Below, one piece after another: positions 32,973 to 42,916 of a stretch of 64,000 nt of DNA. Both the position numbers and the translations under genes were made by a program. Within the stretch, counting starts at the first letter, position 1, and each line of letters starts with the position of its first letter. The stretch is from Bacteroidales bacterium (GTDB taxonomy: Bacteria; Bacteroidota; Bacteroidia; Bacteroidales; P3), in contig JAEEZY010000012.1 of the NCBI GenBank assembly GCA_016292015.1, forward strand, positions 62,001 through 126,000, in the 5' to 3' direction. The notes below the pieces were generated by a model. It searched no databases, had not been told where the DNA came from, and saw only the letters and a program-made list of their open reading frames with translations.

Positions 32973-34028
32973 ATGGAAGAAACGGATTTTGTGAATGAGA
33001 AGGAAGAGGCGCAGACGGCAGTGCAGAACGAAGACGAACTGTATGAGCGGCATCGAGTCACGGTGGATGCGGGACAGGAGTCGATGAGGATAGACAAATT
33101 CCTGCAACAGAGACTCTCCGGGGTGAGCAGGACGAAAATAAAACTCGCTACCCTAAACTCGTGTGTGCTGGTGAACGGTTCGTCATGCAAAGCCAGCTAC
33201 AGTGTGAAGCCAGGGGACGTGATATCGGTATTGCTGCCTTATCCGCCACATAACGACGAGATAGAGGCAGAAGACATACCAGTCAACATAGTGTATGAGG
33301 ACGAGGATGTCATTGTTGTAGATAAGGAGGCCGGTATGGTTGTGCATCCAGCAGTGGGCAACTTCACGGGGACGCTTGTGAACGCCTTGACCTATCACCT
33401 GCAAGGAAAGAAAGGACGTGACGGGCAGGAGATGAAGCCATACCTGGTGCATCGGATTGACAAAGACACGTCAGGGTTGCTGCTGGTGGCAAAGAACGAG
33501 CCGGCACAGGTGATGCTGGCCAAGCAGTTTTTTGATCACACGACAGAACGCAAGTACGCAGCATTGGTGTGGGGGGATTTCGATGAAGACTCCGGCACTG
33601 TGGATGGCAATATAGCCAGGTCGCAGAAAGACCGCAGGGTTATGGCGGTGTATGACGATCCGGAGGTGGGAAAACATGCGGTGACGCACTGGCGTGTGAT
33701 GGAGCGGTTCGGATATACGACACTGATAGAATGTGTGCTGGAAACAGGTCGCACCCACCAGATAAGGGCTCACATGAAGCATATAGGACACCCACTCTTT
33801 GCCGACAGTGCATACGGGGGTGATGTTATACTGAAAGGGACGACTTTCACAAAGTACAAGCAGTTTGTAGATAACTGCTTCGCTATAATGCCGCGACAGG
33901 CCCTGCATGCCTTCGTACTCGGCTTTGAGCATCCCACGACCCATGAGCGTATGCACTTCGAAAGTCCTATGCCGCAGGACATGCAGTCGGTGCTTGACCG
34001 CTGGCGCGCCTACACACAAAGCCGGTAG
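32973..34028 (+). CDS. RluA/RluD-family 23S rRNA pseudouridine synthase
   Basis: The 351-residue enzyme converts specific uridines of large-subunit rRNA to pseudouridine. An acidic N-terminus precedes an S4 RNA-binding domain (about residues 30-90, MRIDKFLQQRLSGVSRTKIK). The catalytic domain has the aspartate in VHRIDKDTSGLLLVAKN and the later motifs GRTHQIRAHMKHIGHPLFAD. The assignment to RluD, which acts on helix 69, is likely given the S4 domain, but RluC remains possible. The gene starts six bases after the T9SS gene stop. Confidence 0.9.
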   Translation: MEETDFVNEKEEAQTAVQNEDELYERHRVTVDAGQESMRIDKFLQQRLSGVSRTKIKLATLNSCVLVNGSSCKASYSVKPGDVISVLLPYPPHNDEIEAEDIPVNIVYEDEDVIVVDKEAGMVVHPAVGNFTGTLVNALTYHLQGKKGRDGQEMKPYLVHRIDKDTSGLLLVAKNEPAQVMLAKQFFDHTTERKYAALVWGDFDEDSGTVDGNIARSQKDRRVMAVYDDPEVGKHAVTHWRVMERFGYTTLIECVLETGRTHQIRAHMKHIGHPLFADSAYGGDVILKGTTFTKYKQFVDNCFAIMPRQALHAFVLGFEHPTTHERMHFESPMPQDMQSVLDRWRAYTQSR

Positions 34029-34116
34029 GTTGCACACAAGCTTGCAGTGACTTTGACATTGATACAGGCCAACACCTGTCCGCCCCAACTTATTAACAAA
34101 GAAATTAACAAATTTG

Positions 34117-34147
34117 TTTGGTGGTATGGAAAATATTTGTATCTTTG
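34117..34147 (+). promoter_or_regulatory. Promoter of the rplM operon
   Basis: TTTG at 34117-34120 and TATCTTTG at 34140-34147 with exactly 19 bases between them match the Bacteroidetes consensus in full. Transcription would start near 34155, giving a leader of about 150 bases before rplM. Confidence 0.85.
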
Positions 34148-34304
34148 CAACCTCATACTAGGCGACAAAGGGTTTGATTTACCCGTTCAAAGCTCTGAGT
34201 TGCTGAGTGTTGCGAAGGTCTTAGGCTGGGAGTCCGTCCCCATGTACGAGGGCTGTAGCGGCACGGATATGACAAAAACGGTAAGAAAAGAAACACAAAA
34301 AACA
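34148..34304 (+). promoter_or_regulatory. Long leader before rplM, possible ribosomal-protein leader
   Basis: The leader of about 150 bases is longer than usual and G/C-rich compared with the flanking spacer, with possible pairing around GGGTTTGATTTACCC and GGACTCCC-type arms (GGGAGTCCGTCCCC). Autoregulatory leaders are common before ribosomal protein operons, but I cannot match this to a known one. Confidence 0.35.
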
Positions 34305-34760
34305 ATGAGTACATTAAGTTACAAAACAATCTCTGCCAACAAGAACACCGTGAAGAAGGAGTGGGTTCTTGTCGATGCTGAGAATCAGACGGTAGGCCGT
34401 TTGGCCACGAGAGTCGCCAATATTCTGAGAGGCAAGACCAAACCTTGCTATACTCCTCATGTTGACTGTGGTGACAATGTGATTATCATCAATGCCGAAA
34501 AAATCGTTTTCACGGGTAAAAAGATGACTGATAAGATTTATCAGCACTACACCGGATATCCTGGAGGTCAGCGCGAGACCACTCCTGCCAAGGTGTTGGC
34601 TACCCATCCCGAGCGCATCCTCGAGCACGCTATCCGTGGCATGCTCCCTAAAAACCGTTTGGGCGCTGCTCTCTACAGAAACCTTTATATCTATGCAGGT
34701 TCGGAGCATCCCCATCAGGGTCAGAATCCTAAAGTCATCAACATTAACGACATCAGATAA
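34305..34760 (+). CDS. rplM: 50S ribosomal protein L13
   Basis: From the ATG at 34305 the product is 151 residues, the normal length. Family motifs are KEWVLVDAENQTVGRLATR near the N-terminus, YTPHVDCGDNVIIINAEK, and IRGMLPKNRLGAALYRNLYI near the C-terminus. A longer in-frame reading from 34047 runs back across the promoter, so it is not used. L13 is an early assembly protein of the large subunit. It is followed by rpsI after five bases, the usual pairing. Confidence 0.98.
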   Translation: MSTLSYKTISANKNTVKKEWVLVDAENQTVGRLATRVANILRGKTKPCYTPHVDCGDNVIIINAEKIVFTGKKMTDKIYQHYTGYPGGQRETTPAKVLATHPERILEHAIRGMLPKNRLGAALYRNLYIYAGSEHPHQGQNPKVININDIR

Positions 34761-34765
34761 GCAAT

Positions 34766-35155
34766 ATGGCAGAAGTTATCAATACAATAGGTAGAAGAAA
34801 AACCGCCGTAGCCCGCATTTATATGAAAGCCGGCAACGGAGAAATTAAGGTCAACGGCCGCGACTACAAGGAGTATTTCACCACGGGTCCGCTGCAGTAC
34901 ATAGTGAACCAGCCTCTTATGGTGGCAAATGCCGAGGGCAAGTGGGACATCAAGGCCAACCTCGACGGAGGCGGAATCACCGGCCAGGCCCAGGCACTCC
35001 GTATGGCTATTGCGCGAGCACTCTGCGAGAACAACATCGAGGATCGTCCGGCTCTGAAGAAGGAGGGATTCCTGATGCGTGACCCGCGTATGGTGGAGCG
35101 TAAGAAACCAGGTCAGCCCAAGGCACGCAAACGCTTCCAGTTCAGCAAGCGTTAA
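34766..35155 (+). CDS. rpsI: 30S ribosomal protein S9
   Basis: The 129-residue protein has the S9 motifs NTIGRRKTAVARIYMKAGNG at the start, GGGITGQAQALRMAIARAL in the middle, and the basic tail ending RKRFQFSKR whose last arginine reaches the P-site tRNA. It is translated with rplM (five-base gap). A 148-base spacer follows before rpsB. Confidence 0.98.
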   Translation: MAEVINTIGRRKTAVARIYMKAGNGEIKVNGRDYKEYFTTGPLQYIVNQPLMVANAEGKWDIKANLDGGGITGQAQALRMAIARALCENNIEDRPALKKEGFLMRDPRMVERKKPGQPKARKRFQFSKR

Positions 35156-35303
35156 TCGGAATAGCAAGTTTAGTATCCAAATCGCCGAGACGCTCCGCCC
35201 GATTGCTCTCCAGCATGCGGCTTGATATGCGGACAAATCGGACACCCTTAAGGGAGGACTACTCAGCGATTGGTTTATAGGAATGTAAACAAATATAAAC
35301 AAA

Positions 35304-36155
35304 ATGACAGAACTGAAATTTGAAGAACTGCTTGAGGCAGGTTGCCATTTCGGTCACCTCAAGCGCAAATGGAATCCGAAAATGGCTCCCTACATCTTCA
35401 AGGAGCACAACGGTATCCATGTGATTGACCTGCAGAAGACCATTGTCAAGGCTGATGAGGCCGCTGCAGCTTTGAAACAGATTGCTAAATCGGGCAAGAA
35501 GGTTCTCTTCGTCGCTACGAAGAAACAGGCCAAAGACGTTGTTTCCGAGATGGTAAAGAGCGTCGATATGCCGTTCGTGACCGAGCGTTGGCCTGGCGGA
35601 ATGCTGACGAACTTTGCCACAATCCGCAAGGCTGTGAAGAAGATGAATTCGCTGGATCAGCTGATGAAGGACAAGGACTTCAACAGCATCTCGAAACGTG
35701 AGCGTCTGCAGGTTCAGCGTGAGCGTGCCAAATTGGACAAGAACCTCGGAAGCATCGCCGACCTGAATCGTCTGCCGAGCGCTATCTTCGTGGTTGACAT
35801 CCAGAAGGAGCACATCGCCGTGGCCGAGGCCCGTCGTCTGAACATCCCGACGTTCGCTATCGTTGACACGAACTGCAACCCCGAATTGATCGACTATCCG
35901 ATTCCTGCTAACGACGACGCATCGAAGTCCATCGCAGCCATCCTGAAACACATGGTCGAGGCTATACAGGAGGGTATGAACGAGCGTATGCTTGATAAGG
36001 ATTCAGCCAAGGAGGAAGATACCGTCACTGACGAGGCTACCGCCACCGAGGCTACCGCCAAGGCCACTCGTCCGCGTCGCAACCGTACTCCCAAGGCCGA
36101 TGCTCCGAAAGCTGAAGCAGCCGAGAAGCCTGCCGAAAAAAAGGTTGAGGAATAA
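35304..36155 (+). CDS. rpsB: 30S ribosomal protein S2
   Basis: The first 232 residues form S2, with CHFGHLKRKWNPKMAPYIF, TERWPGGMLTNFATIRK and VVDIQKEHIAVAEARRLNIP. About 50 residues beyond this are an alanine-, lysine- and glutamate-rich extension (KATRPRRNRTPKADAPKAEA), probably disordered, as is common in Bacteroidetes S2. S2 sits on the small-subunit head-body junction. It is followed by a terminator and tsf. Confidence 0.97.
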   Translation: MTELKFEELLEAGCHFGHLKRKWNPKMAPYIFKEHNGIHVIDLQKTIVKADEAAAALKQIAKSGKKVLFVATKKQAKDVVSEMVKSVDMPFVTERWPGGMLTNFATIRKAVKKMNSLDQLMKDKDFNSISKRERLQVQRERAKLDKNLGSIADLNRLPSAIFVVDIQKEHIAVAEARRLNIPTFAIVDTNCNPELIDYPIPANDDASKSIAAILKHMVEAIQEGMNERMLDKDSAKEEDTVTDEATATEATAKATRPRRNRTPKADAPKAEAAEKPAEKKVEE

Positions 36156-36176
36156 TACAGAAGTAATTTAATAACG

Positions 36177-36209
36177 ACCGATTGGCAGCAACATGTCAAT
36201 CGGTTTTTT
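36177..36209 (+). terminator. Terminator between rpsB and tsf
   Basis: ACCGATTG (36177-36184) and CAATCGGT (36197-36204) are exact complements with a 12-base loop, followed by a run of T to 36209. It may reduce read-through into tsf. Confidence 0.8.
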
Positions 36210-36230
36210 CAAATCAAAAAAGAATAGAAT

Positions 36231-37220
36231 ATGGCAAACATAACAGCAAAACAAGTAAATGAGCTGCGCCAGCTTACAGGCGTAGGTATGATGGACTGCA
36301 AAAAGGCTCTCGTCGAGTGCGACGGTGACTTTGAGAAAGCTATCGACTATCTCCGTCAGAAAGGCCAGAAGATGGCTGCCAAGCGTGCTGACCGCGATGC
36401 CAACGAAGGTTGTGTGCTAGCAAAGAGCAACGGCAATTACGGTGCTGTCATCATGGTAAGCTGCGAGACCGACTTCGTGGCCACCAACGCAGGGTTTGTG
36501 GAGTTCACCACCTGTATCCTCGACAACGCCATGTCCAAAGGGCTTAAGACCAAGGACGAGGTACTTGCCATGCAGATTGACGGACGTCCCGTCTCAGACC
36601 ACATCACCGACCAGATTGCAAAAATCGGTGAGAAAATTGAACTGGCTCACTATGAGACCGTAGAAGCGGCGAAAGTGTATGCTTACGTACACCCGGGTAA
36701 CCGTATGGCTGCTGTCGTCGGAATGAACAAAGACGGTTTCGACGAGGTTGGTCACGGCATCGCTATGCAGGTCGTCGCCATGCGTCCGCTCGCCGTTGAT
36801 CCCGACAGCATCCCGCAGGCCACCAAGGACAACGAGCTCAAGGTCGCCATCGAGAAGACCAAAGAAGAGCTTATCGGAAAGGCTGTTGAGGCTGCTCTGA
36901 AGAAAGCTGGCATCAACCCCGCTCACGTCGACAGCGACGATCATATCAACTCCAACATGGGTAAGGGATGGATCACTGCCGAGCAGGCTGAGTTGGCTCG
37001 CAAGATCAAGGTGGAAGAGGCTGAGAAGAAAGCCGCTTCGCTCGACGACAAGATGATCCAGAACATCGCCAACGGACGTCTCAACAAGTTCTTCCAGGAG
37101 AACACCCTCCTCTTCCAGGAGAGCATCATGGAAAGCAAGATGAGCGTGAAAGATTATATCGCCCACGCCGACAAAGATTTGAAATGCACCGGATTCAAAC
37201 GTCTTGAGCTTGGCGCATAA
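36231..37220 (+). CDS. tsf: Elongation factor Ts
   Basis: The 329-residue EF-Ts recharges EF-Tu with GTP. It shows the N-terminal UBA-like domain with QVNELRQLTGVGMMDCKKAL, and the dimer/core domains with ADRDANEGCVLAKSNGNYGA and SCETDFVATNAGFVEF. A coiled-coil and C-terminal module (MQNIANGRLNKFFQENTLL-like, here MIQNIANGRLNKFFQE) follow. The length is a little above the E. coli protein and normal for Bacteroidetes. Confidence 0.97.
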   Translation: MANITAKQVNELRQLTGVGMMDCKKALVECDGDFEKAIDYLRQKGQKMAAKRADRDANEGCVLAKSNGNYGAVIMVSCETDFVATNAGFVEFTTCILDNAMSKGLKTKDEVLAMQIDGRPVSDHITDQIAKIGEKIELAHYETVEAAKVYAYVHPGNRMAAVVGMNKDGFDEVGHGIAMQVVAMRPLAVDPDSIPQATKDNELKVAIEKTKEELIGKAVEAALKKAGINPAHVDSDDHINSNMGKGWITAEQAELARKIKVEEAEKKAASLDDKMIQNIANGRLNKFFQENTLLFQESIMESKMSVKDYIAHADKDLKCTGFKRLELGA

Positions 37221-37245
37221 GTATCTTGATTTAATAAACAGGAAC

Positions 37246-37280
37246 AAAACGGCAGTGTTCAACACTGCCGTTTTTGTTTT
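37246..37280 (+). terminator. Terminator after tsf
   Basis: AAAACGGCAGTGTT and AACACTGCCGTTTT pair over 14 bp around a single central base, with a T-rich tail to 37280. The A-rich left flank makes it effective in both directions. Confidence 0.9.
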
Positions 37281-37448
37281 TGTCTATATAGACTCACTAT
37301 GCCAATAATCTCCTAAAAAATGGGTGAAACACTATTGTATTTCATATAAGCATACACAATTATTGCATTGTTATATAAAATAATATTAGTATGTAGTATC
37401 TTGAAAAACAATCAATTACCCCCCCATGTGGATATGTGAGGATAAAGC

Positions 37449-37479
37449 TTTGTTTTTTTAATATATGTGTGTATTTTTG
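37449..37479 (+). promoter_or_regulatory. Promoter of the 1791-residue surface protein gene
   Basis: TTTG at 37449-37452 and TATTTTTG at 37472-37479, 19 bases apart, match the Bacteroidetes consensus exactly. The start codon lies 24 bases beyond the -7 element. Confidence 0.85.
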
Positions 37480-37503
37480 CGGTAATATTTCAAATATCAT
37501 ATT

Positions 37504-40500
37504 ATGAGAAAGAAGATTACACTTTTCATAGTCATACTTACTGCAGCTATTGCGGTCATGGCTCAAGGCATATCGGTAAGATTCACCGCACGCAGTGCCA
37601 ATGGATCTTACCATCCGTTTGACACCGTACGTATTGAGAATCTTTCTCGCGGCTGGACTTATTCGTTGGTATATCCCGATACCTCTATTGTGCTGGGCAG
37701 TGGGTCGATTGAGGGTATTGTAAGTGCGGAAGAATCTGGCGAATTAGGGCTTAAAGTATATCCAAACCCATTTGCAGGGAGTACCGAAACGATGATTCAG
37801 TTGACCAGGGGCGGCAATGTGAATATGCGTATTATCCGTATTGACGGAACGGTTGTGTCGTCCTATAGCGGCAACTTGGCAGCAGGGGAATATCGTATAG
37901 GTATAAACATGGCAAGGCCTCAGGTTGCATTCCTCTGTATCGAGACGGGAGAACAACGTTACGTTGCGAAACTGGTGAACAGTGCCGCAGGCAGTGCAGA
38001 CAGGATAGAGCTAAACATTATCGGAAATCGGGTGCCACAGACAAAAGACACGGAGCCGGGCGATTTCGAGGAGGGCGACACGATGCGTTTCACCGCCATA
38101 GATGTGTCGCATGGAACGCGGACTGAAAGCGAACCTGTAACAGAAGCTTTTGTCGAAGGTGGGGAAATAATATTGACTTTCGAAACAGATGCCGAACCCA
38201 CTGAGCCTACGGTGAGTACTGCTGCAATATATGACATAACGACAACCTCCGCCACTTGCGGTGGCAATGTGACCGACGATGGAGGTGAGGATGTTACGGC
38301 AAGGGGAGTATGCTGGAGCATAGCGCCAGCACCGACTACCGCCGACAGCCACACAACGGACGGCAGCGGCACAGGAGAATTTACAAGCACCATCAGCAAC
38401 CTGACTTCGGCCACCACATACTATGTCCGAGCATACGCCACCAACAGCGTAGGAACTGCCTATGGCAATGAGGTGACGTTTACAACCGAGGAGGACAGCA
38501 ACCTTGTGGAAGGTGGTTTTGACGAGAACGGTGCGTCATACGCTATTTTTTCAGTTGCAGCCGACAAACAAGTACGTTTTTCCAAAGGCAATCTACAATA
38601 TCGGGCGTCAACAGGCATCTGGCAGTTTGCCGAAAACCAATATGACTATATTGGGGACGGCAACGCCAATATTTCCGAAACCTATGATGGCTGGATAGAC
38701 CTCTTTGGTGGAGGGACAAGCGGATGGAATAGTGGGGCTATTGCATACCAACCGTGGTCAAGTAGTGGGTATAATGATGACTATATCTCAGACAATAGTG
38801 ATAATGCCAATACCGATTGGGGAGTGTATAACGCAATCAGCAATGGAGGCAATCAACCGGGCATGTGGCGCACATTAACTCACGATGAATTCGAATATCT
38901 TATCTATAACCGAAATAATGCTGAGAATAAATATGGCAATGCCTCAATAAATGGCATATTCGGCTTCGTCATATTGCCGGATAACTGGACTCTGCCAGCT
39001 GGAGTAACATTTACACCTGGTTTGAACTCCTCTGCTACTATATCAAATACATACAACCTGGAAGAGTGGAGTCTTATGGAATACAACGGAGCAATATTCT
39101 TCCCAGCTGCAGGATACCGCACAGGAATCAATATCCAGGATGTAGGCTACGGATGTAACTATTGGTTAATTACTTCGGATTATGATATACAATCTGCCAT
39201 GTATTATGATGCTTATGTGGAAGAGGCGGAATATCTATTTGACTGGTGGTCAAAATCTGATGGATGTTCTGTCCGTTTGGTGAAAGATTGCGAAGACAAT
39301 CACACTGTACCTTCAGTATCCACTTCAAGTGTTACAAATATTGGAACTTCAACAGCAATTTGTGGTGGAAGTATAGATGACGATGGCGGCGAGCCAGTCA
39401 TTGCCCGCGGAGTTTGTTGGTCTTATGAGCACAACCCTACTATTGCTGACAGTCACACTTACGACGGCGAAGGGATGGGTACTTTTAGTAGCAATATCAG
39501 CGGTCTTGGACCTGGCATAACCTACTATGTCAGAGCTTATGCTACAAACAGCGTCGGTACCGCCTATGGTAACGAACAAGAGTTCTTGACAGATGGCGAA
39601 AGACTGTTGGGATTTGATGAAAACGGAGCATCGTATGCAACATTCACTGTCGCAAATGGCAGGCAAGTGAGCTTTTCCAAAGGTAATTTGCAATATCAAG
39701 CATCTACTGGCATTTGGCGTTTTGCAGAAAATCAGTATGACTGTTTACAAAACAACAATTCCAACATATCTGAGACATACGATGGGTGGATTGATCTTTT
39801 CGGTTGGGGAACGAGTGGTTGGAACAGTGGGGCTAATGCGTACCAACCATGGTCAACAATAAACGCATCCACAGATTATAGCCCGGGAGGGGTTTACACA
39901 AATGACCTGACAGGCAGATACTATAACGCTGACTGGGGTGTATATAACGCAATTAGCAATGGAGGTAATCAGCCAGGTATGTGGAGGACACTTACAAACG
40001 ATGAGTGGACATATCTTTTTTACAATCGCTCAAATGCATCCTCAAAATATGGTAGTGCAACGGTAAATGGCATGTCTGGTCTGGTGATTTTGCCTGATTT
40101 ATGGACAATGCCTGACAGTTTGACATTTTATCCGGGGATGAGTGGTTTCGAGAACAATATATACACGACAGAACAGTGGTATCAAATGGAGCAATATGGA
40201 GCACTGTTTCTCCCTGCTGCGGGTTACCGCCAAAACAGCACAATAGAATATACTGACATTTCGGGAAATTATTGGAGTAGTACGCATGCCGATAACGGAA
40301 ATGCTTACAATATATTCTTTTATGATGATTATCTTGACTATGATAATGGCTCAAGACATTTAGGGTTTTCTGTACGTTTGGTAAGGGATTCTGTCGAGGC
40401 TGGAGAAATAGATACACCTACGGTGACGACTACTGATGTAAATGACATCGGAACAAGATATGCCACTTGCGTCGGCAATGTTATCGATGATGGTGGCGTA

Positions 40501-42879
40501 TATGTAAATGTTCGTGGCTTCTGCTTGAGTACAACCCCCAATCCGACAGTAAACGACAGGCACTCGTCGAATGGCGCAGGAACAGGTGTGTTTAGCTGTA
40601 CTATTGATAACCTTTCAATAGGAACAACGTACTACGTTAGAGCGTATGCTATAAGTAATATAGGCACATCCTATGGGAACGAAATATCGTTTACTACCGA
40701 CAGCAATTATGTGGATAATTTTAATGAAGACGGAGCCTCCAATGCTGTATTCTCGATAGGGGAGAACCGACAAGTTAGATTTTCGCGCGGGAATCTGCAA
40801 TATCAGGCATCTACAGATACTTGGCGGTTTGCCGAAGAACAGCGCTATTATATTGGGTCTGAGAACCGCTATATTTCCGACACAAATAGTAGATGGATTG
40901 ACCTTTTTGGCTGGGGCACCAGCGGGTGGAATTCGGGGGCTGTGTGTTATCAACCATGGTCGTCTAGTAGATCCACTGAAAATTACGTTCCATGTGGTGA
41001 TACGGCCTCAAATCTTACGGGGGACTGTATTAATGCCGACTGGGGAATATATAATGCCATTAGCAATGGTGGTAATCAGCCTGGCATGTGGCGGACGCCA
41101 AGTCAAGCCGAATGGCATTATCTTGCAGCTGTACGTGAGAACGCATCGGCCAAGTTTGGAGAAGCGAGGATAAACAACGTCAACGGAGTGGTTGTTTTGC
41201 CAGACAATTGGACATTGCCGGAAGGGCTGACGTTCAATCCAGGCCGTGGAGCATATGCTAACAATATTTATACCTTCTCGGAATGGAATCGTATGGAGGC
41301 GGCTGGAGCCATATTTTTACCCGCGGCAGGTTATCGTGAGGGATCCTCATTTCATAATACTGAACTTGGCGGTACTGGTATGTATTGGGCCTCCACACAG
41401 GTTTTCGGTACTATGGCATACGAAATGGTTATACCATATTTTGATTGTCATCCTCAGGGAGCTTCTTTTTGGTACCGTTACCGCGGAAACCCTGTACGTC
41501 TTATAAGAACAGAGAAGCCAGGGGTGTCAACAATAGAAGTGTCAAACATTCAGGCAAGTACTGCTGTGGGAGGCGGTAATGTCTTAGGATACGGCAGCGA
41601 CACGATTCTGGCCCGTGGTGTATGTTGGAGCACAACACCCAATCCTACGTTGAATGATAGTCATACAGTTGATGGCTTCGGATTAGGCGGATACACCAGC
41701 ATCATTAGAGATTTGTCGCCTTCCACCACATACTTTGTACGTGCTTATGCGACAAATGTGGCTGGTACAAATTATGGAAATGAATTTACATTTACCACAG
41801 CAGACATAGAGTTGCCATCTGCAACCATTTCAGAGATTAGCGACATAACTGCAACATCGGCCGTTTGTTCAAGTGCTGTTAGTCACGATGGATTTACTGA
41901 GGTAACTGCCCGTGGTGTGTGCTGGAGCACTGTTCCTAATCCAACTCTTGAGGACAGCCATACTATTGATGGAACTGGAACGGGGGACTTTGTCACCGTT
42001 TTGAATGGGTTGGAACCCTCCACAACATATCATGTACGCGCCTATGCCACAAATAGTGTTGGTACATACTATGGAGAGGATATTATATTCAACACAACTT
42101 GTCTTATTCAGGGAGGTTTTGATGAAAATGGAGCATCACGGGCTTTGTTCTCAGTAGCCGAAGACCGTCAGGTGCACTTTTCGAAAGGCAACTTACAATA
42201 CCAAGCATCTTCTTCAACATGGCGTTTTGCTGAGCATCAGTACGACTATATTGGTAGCGCTAATTCAAATCTATCAGCCTCATACACTGGCTGGATCGAC
42301 CTTTTTGGATGGGGTACAAGTGGTTGGGACGGCAGCGGTGCTACCTATTATCAGCCATACGACTATAACAATACAACTGGTTATGGGCCCAATGGCAACG
42401 ACTTGACTGGAGAATATGCCAATGCTGATTGGGGTGTATTCAATGCTATCTCAAATGGTGGAAACCAAGTTGGTATGTGGCGAACACTCTCTCATGATGA
42501 ATGGACGTATCTGTTTGAAGGCCGAGAGGATGCTTCGACCAAATACGGTACCGCAACCATTGATGGTAAAAAAGGTCTTGTCGTATTGCCGGATTGTTGG
42601 GAATTGCCAGATAATGTAACATTTGTGGCTGGTTTTACCGGAAATACATATACTTTAGACCAATGGGATGAAATGGAATCGAATGGTGCAATTTTATTGC
42701 CAGCCGCTGGATATAGAAACTCCCGATCTGTTTCACAAGTGGGGAATGAGGGTGATTATTGGTCTGTGACGGGAGTACAACAATATAACGGGGCTCATCA
42801 AATCTATTTTAACTCTTATTTCAGTAATAATAGTATAAATTGCTATTATGGTTTTTCTGTGCGGTTGGTGAAGGATTGA
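37504..42879 (+). CDS. Giant modular surface protein with FISUMP-like and fibronectin-type-like repeats
   Basis: The 1791-residue protein has a signal peptide (MRKKITLFIVILTAAIAVMAQG). A T9SS-sorting-like module follows at the N-terminus (about residues 78-170, GLKVYPNPFAGSTETM), not at the C-terminus. Five fibronectin-like repeats of about 95 residues alternate with four domains of about 260 residues that begin FSVxxxRQVxFSKGNLQYQA and end GFSVRLVKD. The order is F-D-F-D-F-D-F-F-D (F about 235-335, 600-698, 968-1065, 1338-1432, 1435-1530). The D domain is the one in the lipoprotein at 5890. It is probably a surface adhesin or binding protein; ligand unknown. Its own promoter lies at 37449-37479. 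Confidence 0.88.
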   Translation: MRKKITLFIVILTAAIAVMAQGISVRFTARSANGSYHPFDTVRIENLSRGWTYSLVYPDTSIVLGSGSIEGIVSAEESGELGLKVYPNPFAGSTETMIQLTRGGNVNMRIIRIDGTVVSSYSGNLAAGEYRIGINMARPQVAFLCIETGEQRYVAKLVNSAAGSADRIELNIIGNRVPQTKDTEPGDFEEGDTMRFTAIDVSHGTRTESEPVTEAFVEGGEIILTFETDAEPTEPTVSTAAIYDITTTSATCGGNVTDDGGEDVTARGVCWSIAPAPTTADSHTTDGSGTGEFTSTISNLTSATTYYVRAYATNSVGTAYGNEVTFTTEEDSNLVEGGFDENGASYAIFSVAADKQVRFSKGNLQYRASTGIWQFAENQYDYIGDGNANISETYDGWIDLFGGGTSGWNSGAIAYQPWSSSGYNDDYISDNSDNANTDWGVYNAISNGGNQPGMWRTLTHDEFEYLIYNRNNAENKYGNASINGIFGFVILPDNWTLPAGVTFTPGLNSSATISNTYNLEEWSLMEYNGAIFFPAAGYRTGINIQDVGYGCNYWLITSDYDIQSAMYYDAYVEEAEYLFDWWSKSDGCSVRLVKDCEDNHTVPSVSTSSVTNIGTSTAICGGSIDDDGGEPVIARGVCWSYEHNPTIADSHTYDGEGMGTFSSNISGLGPGITYYVRAYATNSVGTAYGNEQEFLTDGERLLGFDENGASYATFTVANGRQVSFSKGNLQYQASTGIWRFAENQYDCLQNNNSNISETYDGWIDLFGWGTSGWNSGANAYQPWSTINASTDYSPGGVYTNDLTGRYYNADWGVYNAISNGGNQPGMWRTLTNDEWTYLFYNRSNASSKYGSATVNGMSGLVILPDLWTMPDSLTFYPGMSGFENNIYTTEQWYQMEQYGALFLPAAGYRQNSTIEYTDISGNYWSSTHADNGNAYNIFFYDDYLDYDNGSRHLGFSVRLVRDSVEAGEIDTPTVTTTDVNDIGTRYATCVGNVIDDGGVYVNVRGFCLSTTPNPTVNDRHSSNGAGTGVFSCTIDNLSIGTTYYVRAYAISNIGTSYGNEISFTTDSNYVDNFNEDGASNAVFSIGENRQVRFSRGNLQYQASTDTWRFAEEQRYYIGSENRYISDTNSRWIDLFGWGTSGWNSGAVCYQPWSSSRSTENYVPCGDTASNLTGDCINADWGIYNAISNGGNQPGMWRTPSQAEWHYLAAVRENASAKFGEARINNVNGVVVLPDNWTLPEGLTFNPGRGAYANNIYTFSEWNRMEAAGAIFLPAAGYREGSSFHNTELGGTGMYWASTQVFGTMAYEMVIPYFDCHPQGASFWYRYRGNPVRLIRTEKPGVSTIEVSNIQASTAVGGGNVLGYGSDTILARGVCWSTTPNPTLNDSHTVDGFGLGGYTSIIRDLSPSTTYFVRAYATNVAGTNYGNEFTFTTADIELPSATISEISDITATSAVCSSAVSHDGFTEVTARGVCWSTVPNPTLEDSHTIDGTGTGDFVTVLNGLEPSTTYHVRAYATNSVGTYYGEDIIFNTTCLIQGGFDENGASRALFSVAEDRQVHFSKGNLQYQASSSTWRFAEHQYDYIGSANSNLSASYTGWIDLFGWGTSGWDGSGATYYQPYDYNNTTGYGPNGNDLTGEYANADWGVFNAISNGGNQVGMWRTLSHDEWTYLFEGREDASTKYGTATIDGKKGLVVLPDCWELPDNVTFVAGFTGNTYTLDQWDEMESNGAILLPAAGYRNSRSVSQVGNEGDYWSVTGVQQYNGAHQIYFNSYFSNNSINCYYGFSVRLVKD

Positions 42880-42916
42880 CAATCATTTGTGATTAGTTGT
42901 TTAACACCTAAAATCA

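Larger units (their letters stand above)
37221..37503. other. Spacer between tsf and the giant surface-protein gene
   Basis: The 283-base spacer carries the tsf terminator and, near its end, the promoter of the next gene. In between it is AT-rich with no gene or repeat that I can see. Confidence 0.7.
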
